Source: Candidatus Opimibacter iunctus (GTDB lineage Bacteria > Bacteroidota > Bacteroidia > Chitinophagales > Saprospiraceae). Taken from it: 64,000 nt of DNA. How positions within the stretch are numbered: the stretch's first letter is position 1; each line of letters starts with the position of its first letter. Made by a program: the position numbers and the translations under genes. Below, piece after piece: positions 37,408 through 47,648 of the stretch. The DNA is taken from positions 290,261-354,260 of the forward strand of contig JADJVH010000006.1 of NCBI GenBank assembly GCA_016716665.1, written 5' to 3'. The notes beneath the pieces were generated by a model. The model saw nothing but the letters and a program-made list of their open reading frames with translations, made no database searches and was not told the origin of the DNA.

Positions 37408-37445
37408 AAGACAGTGTGGCACACCTAGGTGTGCCACACTGTCTT
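37408..37445. terminator. Perfect 38-base palindrome, possible terminator
   Basis: AAGACAGTGTGGCACACCT and its exact complement meet without a spacer at CTAG; folded in RNA it gives a 17-pair stem with a 4-base loop. It lies 56 bases after the algH stop and is followed by only TTTAATC, so it may be a terminator, a protein-binding site or a repeat unit. Confidence 0.55.
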
Positions 37446-37530
37446 TAATCTGTTGTATTTCAGCAGGTTATAAGCCTTTTACGAACCTTTCATGGCCATC
37501 CCCCTTACATTCCCTACCTTTGCGCCCGCT

Positions 37531-39446
37531 ATGCTTTTAGTGAAGGACATCACCACAAAATTCGGAGACAGAACGCTTCTTGATAACGTGACCTTTTCAC
37601 TCCGTATGGGGGAAAAAGTCGGACTTATCGGGCGCAACGGAACGGGCAAGTCAACCTTGCTCAAGATCATTGCAGGACTCGTAGAGGCTGACTCTGGCCT
37701 GATAGACAGGCCAGCCAGTATGGCCTATCTCAAGCAGGAGATTTCAATTGATCCGGACCTCACAGTCATGGAAGCAGCCTATGCTGCTTTTGACCGTGTC
37801 AAGGAGATCAATGAAGAGCTGGAGCATACCACGCATGGCCTCACCCACAGTGATGACCATGACCATATCATGCACCTGAGCCAGCGCATCAGTGAATTAT
37901 ATGCAGAACTGGATCATCTGGGTGCTGGAACCATTGAAGGCGATATCCAAAAGGTGTTGAAAGGTTTAGGTTTTGAAGATGAAGCTTTCAATAAGCCTGT
38001 TGGACAGCTTTCAGGTGGATGGCAGATGCGGGTTGAACTCGCAAAGTTACTCCTTGGCCGACCGGATTACCTGTTGTTGGATGAGCCTACCAATCACCTT
38101 GACATGCCATCCATCATTTGGCTAGAGAAATACCTTAAGTCCTCTGAGGCAGGCATATTGCTCGTGTCTCACGATAAGCGATTCCTGGACCAGCTGACTA
38201 ACCGCACTATAGAGATTTCGCTTGGACGCTTGTATGATATGCCTTTGCCATATTCTGCATTTATGGACGAACGGCAAAAGCTAAGGGAGATCCAATTTGC
38301 ATCCTATCAGAATCAACAGAAAAACATTGAACGCACAGAGAAGCTGATCGACCGCTTCAGGGCTAAAGCTTCAAAGGCCAGTATGGCAAAGTCACTTGAG
38401 AAGCAACTTGAAAAAGTCGAAGTCATCGAGCTGGAGGATCAGGACAATTCTGTCATGAAGGTCCGCTTCCCGGTATTGGACAGGGCTCCGAGGACGATGA
38501 TTCATATCGTAGGTGTATCGAAAAACTATGGACCTAAAGAAGTACTTAGGAATGTAGATTTTGAATTGGAGCGAAACGAGAAAGTTGCCTTTGTGGGGCA
38601 AAACGGGCAAGGGAAATCCACATTAGCCAAAATGGTTGGGGGAAGACACCTGCATCTGGAGGATTGCTTGAAGTTAATGAGCGTGTTTTGATGGGCTATT
38701 ATGCCCAGGACCAGACTGAATTGTTTGACGGCAGCAAAACAGTGCTTGCGACAATAGAAGAAAAGGCAACTGCAGAAGTGAGGCCGCGTGTCAGGGCGAT
38801 CCTGGGCGCATTCCTGTTTAGCGGTGAGGATGCAGGCAAGAAAGTCTCTGTTTTATCAGGAGGAGAAAGGGCGAGGCTTGCATTGGCTTGTATGATCCTG
38901 GCACAGACTAACCTGTTGATCATGGATGAGCCTACGCACCACCTGGATATCCAGGCCAAGCAAAGACTGAAAGATGCGCTGATGGAATATCCAGGGGCAC
39001 TCATCATTATTTCCCATGACCGGGACTTCCTGACCGGACTGACTTCACGCACACTTGAATTTGCCGGAGGTGAGATCAAGGAGTATATCGGGGATATCGA
39101 TGAGATGCTCAGCAAGAAAGGCATTGAAAACCTTGATGCACTGTCCATAGCTCAGGCACAGAAAGCAAAAGCTGCGAGCCAGGTTGAAGCTCCAAAGCCA
39201 ATAGACAGGCCTGTAGTTTCTGACCAGGAAAAGAAAAACATGCAACGCCGGTTTGGCCTCGTTGAGAAGGAGATTAATTCCTGCGAACTCTTTATTAAGG
39301 AAAAGGAGGGCCAACTGGCTGATCCGGAGTTTTATCAATCCACTAATTTTCAGAAGGAAGTCAAGCTCTACGAGGATAAGAAACTGGAACTGGAGAGACT
39401 GATGCTAGAGTGGGAGGAGCTGGCAGAAAAGCTGGCGGGTATCTGA
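37531..39446 (+). pseudogene. ABC-F family ATPase (Uup/EttA-like), one frameshift
   Basis: Soluble tandem ATPase that acts on ribosomes in most characterised members. The start at 37531 (MLLVKDITTKFG) is chosen over an upstream ATG since it begins the first cassette. First cassette: GRNGTGKST near 31, LSGGW, LLLDEPTNHLD. Linker with the R/K/E-rich ABC_tran_Xtn helix. Second cassette: GQNGQGKST near 362, then after the break LSGGERARLAL and MDEPTHHLD. A coiled C-terminal domain ends at 39446. The frame breaks near 38638-38646 (G5A2GA); one added base gives a single 638-residue protein. Probably functional in the organism. Confidence 0.9.
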
Positions 39447-39460
39447 GCTCAGGTTTGGGC

Positions 39461-39498
39461 AAAAAAAAATGCCGGTGTCACCCTTTGACGACCCCGGC
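39461..39498 (-). terminator. Rho-independent terminator on the minus strand
   Basis: On the minus strand GCCGG and CCGGC form the base of a hairpin, with a further GTC/GAC segment across one mismatch, followed by ATTTTTTTTT (39461-39470). It lies about 170 bases past the stop of the small gene at 39669-39941 and just beyond the convergent ABC-F gene. Confidence 0.7.
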
Positions 39499-39668
39499 AA
39501 GTCTCACCCCTTTATAATCTTGATGCAGAAAAACTTAAAACCGCCTTCCTGCTTTTATTTTATCATTTGATGCTATCGCTTTACTTTCAATCAACGATGT
39601 AAAGGTCTTTCAATATTTTGTTTCAAACATGGACGAAAACACCCAATTTTTATTTTCAGGGTTTTCCC

Positions 39669-39941
39669 CTACTGAATGGCAATCTGCCTGAAAATAGACT
39701 GGTCACCATCCTCAATCTCGAGGTAGAACATACCGGTCACAAAGGAAGGGAGCTTGATCTCTATACCTAAATGATCTGCTGAGACAACAGGAAGCTTGAA
39801 CCTCCTCTTATCCTGATTGTGGTTGAACACAACAGCCAGAATGTCCTCACTGTTATTGATCCGTGGATATTCTATCCAGAGTGATCGCATATGTCCGTTT
39901 TTTCGAATCGTGACCGATCCGGGCTTAATCATCAGTTGCAT
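39669..39941 (-). CDS. Small protein resembling an isolated T9SS C-terminal domain
   Basis: 90 residues, no signal peptide. I do not know a named family. The last 26 residues (a PSFVTGMFYLEIEDGDQ core, then IFRQIAIQ) resemble the closing strands of type A sorting domains, which typically read LPxGxYxVxxxxG followed by a short amphipathic strand and end with Gln or Lys. The first 60 residues form beta strands with basic character (RKNGHMRSLWIEYPRI, QDKRRFKL). It has a promoter with an operator-like element at 39964-40008 and its own terminator, which argues that it is a real gene. A cytoplasmic strand-sandwich protein is the alternative. Confidence 0.6.
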   Translation of the reverse strand: MQLMIKPGSVTIRKNGHMRSLWIEYPRINNSEDILAVVFNHNQDKRRFKLPVVSADHLGIEIKLPSFVTGMFYLEIEDGDQSIFRQIAIQ

Positions 39942-39963
39942 GGGAATAAATTCTGATTACGAT

Positions 39964-40008
39964 GGTAAATATGGGGGGATTGAGGTATACCAAACCACAT
40001 GGTATACC
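39964..40008 (-). promoter_or_regulatory. Promoter with twin GGTATACC sites
   Basis: On the minus strand TTTG (39991-39994), 19 bases, then TATTTACC (39964-39971). Two copies of the palindrome GGTATACC (39984-39991 and 40001-40008), 17 bases apart start to start, flank the -33 box. This layout is that of an operator for a dimeric regulator, though it can also fold as an 8-pair hairpin. Confidence 0.55.
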
Positions 40009-40071
40009 CTGAAAATTTAATATTACCTGCAGGTAACCAAAACGCAACCAAAAGGATTTGCGGGAGGCTGT

Positions 40072-42160
40072 CTAGACTGAAGGGGCAAACTCTTCATACT
40101 TACGTTTCAAGTAGAAATAGGTTTCATGCTGTGACCGGATAGACAGATCTGAATCATTGATCAGGTATTCATTGATATGCTGATAGTGGAGAGATCTGGC
40201 TTTTACATTGTCACTACGCTGGATCGCAAGGATGTCCTTGATCTCCGCGATGAGCCTTGAATCGTATATAGGAAAGGCAGTCTCAATCCTGAAGGATAAA
40301 TTACGCTCCATCCAATCCGCCGAGGAGAGGTACATCTTTTCATGCCCGCCGTGATTGAAAATGAAGATGCGGCTATGCTCCAGGAAGCGGTCCACAATGC
40401 TAAAGGCTTTAATGTTTTCACTCAGGTTTTTCTTCCCTGCCATCAGGGAGCATATACCTCTGATGTTGAGTTCAATCTCAACTCCTGCCTGGCTTGCCGC
40501 ATACAACTTCTCTATCATTTCTTCATCCTGCAGGCTATTGACTTTGAGGACAATGGATGCAGGTCTGCCGGCAGAGGCTTCAGCGATTTCAAAATCGATC
40601 AATTGGATCAGTGTCTTTCGCAAGTTAAACTGTCCGACCAGGAGATGCTTGAATTCTTCATTTGGAAGTTTGACCGTTTCCAGGAAAGAAAAAATACGAG
40701 CTACTTCACTTGTAATTCGCTTGTCAGCGGTGAAGAGTCCCTGGTCGCTATAAATCCTTGCGGTGACCTCATGGAAGTTTCCTGTACTCAGATAGGAATA
40801 GAGTTGAGGACCCTCAGGTTCAAGTCGCCTTACCAGGGCAAGTTTACTATGCACTTTCAATCCTGGAAAGCTATAGCGCACCACAATTCCGGCTTTTCCA
40901 GTTGCTCACCCCAGCGCAGATTGGCTTCTTCATCAAACCTGGCTTTGACTTCAATAAAGGCATATACCTGTTTACCGGACTTCAGAGCGTTGATCAACGC
41001 GTCCATGATCCGGCTATTAGGCGCCACCCTGTATTGTATGATCTTTATGTGCGTGACATTCGGGTCCTTCGCAGCGTGTTCAAAAAACTTGATGACAGGC
41101 TCGTATTTATGATAGGGCACATGGATCAGTTGATCTGCTTGTTTGATAGGATCGAAGATGGATTCTGCATTGGCCAGTGGCGGATAGTCCATTGGCGGTA
41201 ATGGCTGGTCCTTTAGGTGATCCATACCAAAGGTTGGGAATTTGAAGAAGTCAAAGTTATTATGAAACCTGCCTTCGGGAAATAACCCTAGTTTTTCAAC
41301 CCCAAGGACATTCATGAGATAATGCAGGAACTGGGTTGGAATGGTTTTGTCATAGACAAGCCTGGAAGCAGGTCCTACATCTCTTTTAAGAAGGCTGGTT
41401 TTAATCTTCTTGACGAGATCACCCTGGTATTCATCATCGATATAGAGCTCACCGTCTCTGGTCAGCTTGATTGAATACGTATTGATGATCTGGTAGCCTG
41501 GAAACAGCCACATCACACTATGCCTTACAATTTCATCCAGCATGATGAGTTCATGCCCTTGTCGCTTGGATGGTAACTCAATAAACCTGGGCAGATGATC
41601 AGAAGGTATTTTGATGATGCCGTATTGATCCTGGGGTGAACTGCTTTCTTTATCCTTCATGAGGATCGCCAGGTACAAAGCCTTGTTGTTTAGAAAAGGA
41701 CGGATTTTGTCTTTAACCAATAATACTGGTTGTACAAAGGGAAGCAGGTTTTCCTGGAAATAGGTATCGACAAAAGCTTCCTGTTCCTGGGACAATTCTT
41801 CGCGTTCTACCAGGTGTATTTCGTGTCTTTTTAATTCAGGTACGATCTGGTGTTGAAATATCTCACCAAACTCGACGGCATGGTCACTGACGATCTTCTG
41901 GATTTTCAGCAACACAGCTTCAGGATCATAATCCAATTGCTTGATCGTCTTCTTGCCTACCTGGAGGAGGTTGCGGTGGTTTGCAACCCTTACCCTGAAG
42001 AATTCATCAAGGTTACTGCTATAGATCGCCAGGAACTTGATTTTTTCCATCAACGGGACATTAGGGTCCTTAGCTTCCTGCAGTACCTGTAATTAAAATC
42101 AAGCCAGCTGAAATCACGGTGAATAAACCGGTTCGCTTTTATACTATTATCCTTTGCCAT
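40072..42160 (-). pseudogene. ppk1: Polyphosphate kinase 1, two frameshifts
   Basis: Makes inorganic polyphosphate from ATP. Starting at ATG 42160, residues 1-25 (MAKDNSIK to FSWLDFNYR) are in one frame; VLQEAKDPNVPLMEKI and most of the protein (to GEQLEK) in a second; and the last 270 residues in a third. Seen: N-domain FLAIYSSNLDEFFRVRVANH, YHKYEPVIKFFEHAAKDPNV with IKIIQYRVA, the catalytic-His region FPGLKVHSKLALVRR, and GHEKMYLSSADWMERNL. Breaks fall near 42085-42088 (short C/G run) and 40894-40897 (T4). Restoring one base at each gives 696 residues, the normal length. Confidence 0.92.
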
Positions 42161-42499
42161 GAATCGTTCCTTGGTATGCTTATAATGTCAATGGGAGCGG
42201 AGAGGTTGTTGTTAATTGACTAATAGCCACATAATTATATATTTAATGTTTTCCCAGCCCGCTGTCTGGTGACCTTCCATTCATCATGAGTACATAAACG
42301 ATGCCATTATGATAGGCATTATATAGATTCCTTATTTAAGTCACCGGAGAGACTATGTGAAACCAAAATCTTGTTCCTCACAAATATACGGTACACCCTA
42401 CAGCAAAAAAGTACCTTGCAGGAGCCTAATGGATATGTGACAACGTATCTTTGGCCGATAACAGAAGACACTTCATACATAACCTAAACGATCACAAAC
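42161..42499. other. Intergenic region between ppk1 and tpiA
   Basis: 339 bases between divergent genes, AT-rich. Only two items stand out: TATCTTTG at 42446-42453, an exact -7 box for tpiA without a good -33 partner, and a small inverted repeat ATGCC/GGCAT at 42301-42319. No open frame seen. Confidence 0.45.
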
Positions 42500-43197
42500 A
42501 TGAGTCGCACTAAGATAGTCGCCGCCAATTGGAAAATGAACCTTACCTATAGCGAAGGTGAAGCGCTGGTAAGGGAAATTTCAGAAGGATTGCCAGACCC
42601 GATATCATGTGAAGTGGTTGTTGCGCCTCCTTTCCTATATATGAAAAGGCATCCGGAGCTTATACAGGAGAGATAGCTGTGGGTATGTTGAATAGTATTG
42701 GTGCAAAGTATTGTATTACGGGTCATTCAGAACGGCGCCAGATATTCAACGAGACCAATGAAATCATCAAAGCCAAAGTGGATGCTATCCTTGATGGAGG
42801 ATTGATCCCGATATTTTGTTGCGGGGAATCTCTTGATATCAGGCAGGAAGGACGGCAAAACGAATTTGTGAAGGGGCAACTGGAGGAGAGTATTTTTCAT
42901 CTCGGACCTCAGGCTTTTGAGCGTCTTGTGATAGCCTATGAGCCTATCTGGGCTATAGGCACAGGAGTTACAGCTTCTCCGGCACAGGCCCAGGAAATGC
43001 ATGCGTTTATCAGGGCGACCATTGCTGCAAAGTATGGTGATCAGATCAGCCAGGGGATCAGGATCCTGTATGGAGGGAGTATCAAGGCTGACAATGCCGC
43101 CACCATATTTTCACAGACGGATGTTGACGGCGGGCTTGTAGGAGGTGCTTCGTTGCAGGCTGGTGGCTTTTTGGAAATCATCAAAGCAGCCTGTTGA
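42500..43197 (+). pseudogene. tpiA: Triosephosphate isomerase with internal deletion and frameshift
   Basis: Glycolytic enzyme interconverting dihydroxyacetone phosphate and glyceraldehyde 3-phosphate. The N-terminus (42500-42676 frame) has AANWKMN with the active Lys at about residue 13 and ends in VVVAPPFLYM. The rest (from about 42650) has GAYTGEIAVGM, the active His in TGHSERR, the catalytic Glu in AYEPIWAIGTG and the phosphate loops YGGSI and GGASL. Between FLYM and SGAYTGE about 20-23 residues are missing, including the strand with the usual AQN motif, and the frame shifts. The loss is about 65-70 bases (length 1 mod 3). As written the product cannot work; an assembly fault is possible because the enzyme is near-universal. 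Confidence 0.9.
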
Positions 43198-43219
43198 TAA
43201 TGGTGTTGATAATTAGGCT

Positions 43220-43256
43220 GTAAAACATTTCCGTTTTACGTATTGTCTTTTTATAT
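43220..43256 (+). terminator. Probable tpiA terminator
   Basis: GTAAAAC and GTTTTAC form a 7-pair stem around ATTTCC, followed by GTATTGTCTTTTTAT, 23 bases past the tpiA stop. The stem is AT-rich, so termination would be modest. Confidence 0.45.
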
Positions 43257-43258
43257 TT

Positions 43259-43602
43259 ATGATCCTGGTCAAAGGATCATTAGGATATCAGCTCGTTTAT
43301 GCAAAGGTTCTGTTTTGCTACATTGAACGTATCAATGGGCATTGATGGTTGAAAGTGATTACCCCAGGTAAGAATGAGTAGCCATAAGCAGGTACAATGA
43401 AACGGGCATTGGGGGTGGCCTAGTGGCCAAAACCCTGTTACCGGTAGGCTTATACAGCTACGAGATCCGGTACCGTGCTTTGACATCCAACCGTGTCTGT
43501 GTCCAACAGGGCACTGACCAAATTCAACCTGAGATGAGAAAGGCACAAATGGTTAAGGGATACATAGATCATCACTGATCATATGGATCCCTTTCCTTTT
43601 TT
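43259..43602 (+). ncRNA. Candidate structured non-coding RNA
   Basis: This 344-base stretch between tpiA and the convergent T9SS gene has no plausible coding frame but several consecutive hairpins on the plus strand: ATGATCCT/AGGATCAT (43259-43280); a GGGGTGGCC/GGCC-ACCC structure near 43409-43439; ACCGG..TAG with CTA..CCGGT near 43440-43472; and GTGTCTGT/ACAGGGCAC near 43493-43514. It ends in a strong terminator (43555-43602). It does not contain the conserved cores of SRP RNA, RNase P RNA or tmRNA as I know them. A 3' UTR or a decayed gene is the alternative. Confidence 0.35.
43555..43602 (+). terminator. Rho-independent terminator, plus strand
   Basis: Arms AAGGGATACATAGATCA and TGATCATATGGATCCCTT pair over nearly their full length with one mismatch and one bulge, loop TCAC, followed by TCCTTTTTT. 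It lies 358 bases beyond the tpiA stop with no annotated plus-strand gene between, and 11 bases before the end of the convergent T9SS gene. Confidence 0.75.
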
Positions 43603-43612
43603 AGCGTGTATC

Positions 43613-46600
43613 CTACTCAGTAATTACAATTTTAGTCCATGAGGTACTTCCGTCCGTAAAACCTGCCTGGACAAAATAAACACCTGTGCCCAGTGTTTCC
43701 GGGACATCAAGGATATGCATTTCTCCTCCTGCCAGGGATACCGCCATCGGCGTGGTGACATTAGTACCTTGCATTGACCACCATGTCAATCCGTTAAGGT
43801 TAATGCTTGAAGTTCCTGTATTGAACAGCTGTAGTTTCGCACCGGCAGTGGTGACAGTTGGCCAGAGCTTGATCGAAAGATCAGATGCCCCTGCTTCATT
43901 GGTCGCGGAGATCATAGGTACAATAAACGTGAACACCTGATCACAGCCCGTAAAGTCTGTGACAGTAAGGGAATATTGGCCGTGCTTGATGTTGAAAAGA
44001 CTCTCGGTAGTGGCACCGGTATTCCATAAAAACTGGAAGGGTGGAGTACCCCCAACAACCTCTACAAGGATCGCACCGCTATTCGCTCCGTTGTCCCCGA
44101 TGATGGCCACATCATTGGTGATGATCGCAGGTAGGAGATCGAGATGCAATACTGTTTCTTCATAGCATCCAGGACGAATTTCTTCTGTATGCGAATAGAT
44201 TCCTTCTTCATAAACCAGTATACCTCCAAACTCCAGTGTATCCCCATTACATATTGTCTGGTTGATATCCATTGAGAAGGTATCAATGACTTCAAGGTGA
44301 AGATTTACATAATTGGGACAGCCTTGCGGACCTGTATATTCGATCACTTCATCAGTAGATTCAGTATATGGTTGGCCCAGGACAAAGAGTGTATCTCCGT
44401 TACAGATCACTTCATCAATATTTTCAGTGATGATTGGCGCGACGGTCAACCCAAGTACAACAACGCTGTCGCAATTGTTCTCCCCTGCATTATCCAGCGT
44501 AACGGTATATGTGCCTGATTCGGTAAAGACCTCCGTGCCGATTACAAAGGCTTCACCATCACATATTGTCGTATCAATAAAGGAATTGTTGATCGGCTTG
44601 ACAGTCACATTGACAAAGCCCGTCCCCTGTCCATCACAACTGGCGTCGCGCAATGTCCCTACTCTGAACCTGCCGCTAAACATAGGGTCGATTGGAATAG
44701 ACAGGAAATTCGATTCGCTGAGGATATTGGCAAAAAATTCATTGTCCCTATACAGTCCAATCGCAAAAGGAGGAGTGCCTGTGCTTTCAAAATTGAAAGT
44801 GACCGGTGTGCCGCTACATACGATGTTTGGCCCGGATACACTGATGCGGCATGTAGGTAATGGCGTGACGGTGACTTCAAAGAGTTCGACATTCGTTTCG
44901 CAGCCTTCTGTTTCCGCGCTTATGCTGTAGCGGGCTTTCAGTGGGATTGCCGCTTCGTTGGTGAGGATCTGGTAAAAACTATTTGCATTTGTTGCAGGAA
45001 CCGCCCCGTTGATAAATGGATCAGCCGTAGCAGTCCAGCTATAGGTTACCGGAGGCAGCAAATTTGTTTCCGGCTGGAAAGAAAGCGTATCGCCACTGCA
45101 AATGGTCAGATCCTGTATTACTTCTATGCCGGGATTGAGGCAACAAACCATACTGGCCGTCAAGACTTCTTCCTGGTCATATGCGCAGGCGAGACTTGAG
45201 TTGATGCCAATTTCACCATCAGAAAATGTTTTCATCGTAACACTACAATCCAGGTTGGTCTCACATTCCTCGACTACCTTGAGTGTGAAACATACCTTCC
45301 ATTTGTCAGATGTTGGAAGACAGTTGTCGATATCTCCTGTAGTCTGATCAGGTTCATTTGCAGGTGGGGGATCGCCTGTATTCGTAAAATCCATCCGGGA
45401 GGCATGCCTTGCCCCGCCATCATATCCATTGATTGGATTAGATACATTGTATCGAACTTCACCGACCTGGTACCATTGCCCAGAAGCCGGTGGTCTCAGC
45501 AGCTAACAAGGTATCTGTCTGGATAGGTTGCCCAAACAGATCAAAAGAGGTGGGATCCCAGCCAGGGCCGAAACTTGGCACCAAACCCTGGAAGCCGTTG
45601 CAATCCATTTTATTCCAATCATCGAGCTCATAGCATATCTGCACCTCCTCGCCGGGTTTGAAAGGACCAGCCAGCGGACTGTTTTGTGAAGTGTGCGTCA
45701 CATAGATGCGGTCGTGTTCATTACAGAATTCTACATCTATGGATGTTGCGCACAATTCAAACTCACCGATGTTGCCTTCTGCATCTGAAACCGCAATGAC
45801 GTAATTGGTCTGGGGCTGGATGTCTATATAGGCCATCAATACACTTCCATTTTCACCTGTTGCACATTCCACTTTCTGGAAGGTTGTACAGTTGACAGAC
45901 TTGAGTAGTGCAATCTGGGGTTTATTGATTTCATTGGAATTGACACTCAGGGTCAACAGGTCAGCTGTAGTATCTGTGGTCAGGAAGAAATAGGCTGTTG
46001 GGTTTACAAAATCCGGGCAAACACCATTGTTGAATGATGGTCCAGGTCCATATCCTGCCGTGCATCCACTGACGCAAATCAATGCATCATTTGCAGGCGG
46101 ATAGAGGTGATTGCTCAGCATGGAATCCGGCAGGCATAGAAACTGGTCAGAACAAGAATCCGGAAATGGGTTGAGCGTGTAGTACCAGACGTCCTGTTGC
46201 GCTGTAGTGTTGAAGGGTAAATTCTTGTCGAGCGACAAAGAAGTCGAGAGCAGGTAAAATACACTGTCTACGGTCAGGATATCTGCCGAATAATCATTTT
46301 GAGACCCTCCATAGTTCATCTGATGCAGTAGGTGGCCATTAAGGTCAGTAGTCATCACCCAAACATCACCAAATCCCTTGTTGCCGGTAAGATCTTCGTC
46401 AACGCTGGTGGTACTCGTAGAAATGACCAGTTGGTCATTGCCAAATAAATCTGCCTTTCCATTGTAATCATTGCCACTTCCACCGTAGCGATACATCCCT
46501 AACGTCTCTCCGTCTGTGGCATCCAGTTTGATCACCCAGAGATCATTCAATCCGCTGTTGACTGTAAAATCTCCATCGTCAGATTGGGAATGTGCTAATA

Positions 46601-47447
46601 CATAAACCAGTCCATCCGGGTGGATGACAATATCGGAAGCTTCATCTTCGAGTGAGCCCCCAAAGTTCTTTTGCCAAATCACTTCTCCTGTAGGTGCAAG
46701 CTTAATCACCCACACATCCTTTCCGCCATGATTTGGATCCAAACCCGGAAGGTTTGAATTACTTGTTGCAGCTATGTAAATGTTGCCATTGATATCTGCA
46801 GTGATGGCCTCAGGAACATCCGAACCTGTGCCGCCCAGTAGCGTTGTCCAGATAATAGAAAGGGACGGATTAACAGTTACAATCCACACATCAAGCAGGC
46901 CATGATTTGTTTGACCGTTGAGCAATGTAGAGCCGCCCTCTAAGGCCATGGTGATATTGCCACTGATATGCCTGAAAGCATCTACGCCTGTCTCTGTAAT
47001 GCTGCCACCGTATATTTTTCCATCGATGATTGCCCCATTGTTATTGGTTCGCATCAGCCATCCACCTGAGAGTCCGATGAGATCACCGAATAGTCCCTGG
47101 TCCGTCTTAGTGGTGCCGAAAGCCAGCACACCTCCATCAGGATGGGGCATCACGACTTCCAGGTCATCATTGCCAGGCCCGCCAAATGTATTGTTCCAGA
47201 TCAGGGAGCCATCGATATTCCTTTTCATCACCCAAAAATCACTCCCTCCTGCATTCTCCGGTATGAGGCCATCAGTGGAGAAAGTCTTTGCGCCCATAAA
47301 CAGCGCTGTCCGGGTGGGATTGACCTTCAGATCCTTAGCTTCATCAATCGAATTGCCCCCGAAAACCATGCTGGTTTCTAGGTTGGTCTGGCCAAAGCCT
47401 TGCAGGCTGGCTATCAATAACAGGCTTAGTATTCGAATTCTTTGCAT
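43613..47447 (-). pseudogene. Giant T9SS type A secreted protein, one frameshift
   Basis: About 1277 codons after repair. The start at 47447 gives a signal peptide (MQRIRILSLLLIAS, ending QGFGQ). The first 450 residues are a beta-propeller-like series of FGGxGxDD and DVWVIKL repeats (for example NTFGGPGNDDLEVV), of a kind common in Saprospiraceae. A Cys-rich region, a stretch with repeated TICNGDTL/TICDGEA units (HYR-like) and a terminal type A sorting domain (KLWPTVTTAGAKLQLFN to IVITE) follow. Near 45479-45481 (C3 on the plus strand) one extra base breaks the frame; removing it reads FWQWYQVGEVRYNV across the join. A clear promoter lies upstream. Confidence 0.85.
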
Positions 47448-47480
47448 TGGTATAATCTTGATCTTTAAGATGTTGGGAGT

Positions 47481-47512
47481 GAAAAATACGGAATATTGTG
47501 TGAAGTGGCAAA
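47481..47512 (-). promoter_or_regulatory. Candidate promoter of the giant T9SS protein
   Basis: On the minus strand TTTG (47509-47512), 20 bases, then TATTTTTC (47481-47488), one base from TAnnTTTG. The leader would be about 27 bases before ATG 47447. Confidence 0.6.
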
Positions 47513-47648
47513 AATCGTTCCTTACGGACAGGCTGGAGGCAAATAATTGCGGAACTTTACAAAGAGTTCCAAGTATCACGGTGACATTCAAACCAGGGAT
47601 ATTCCTGATCAGGATGATGGTCCTGGCCTTCTTGGCTTAGCTATAGAA

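Noticed and set aside
39984..40008. Terminator of ppk1
   Set aside because: The GGTATACC pair can fold, but no T tract follows on the minus strand, and the sites bracket a promoter box instead.
43280..43546. 88-residue open frame on the minus strand between tpiA and the T9SS gene
   Set aside because: Composition is random-like (many Cys, His, Trp), no start context, no resemblance to any family; the same stretch is better explained by plus-strand hairpins.
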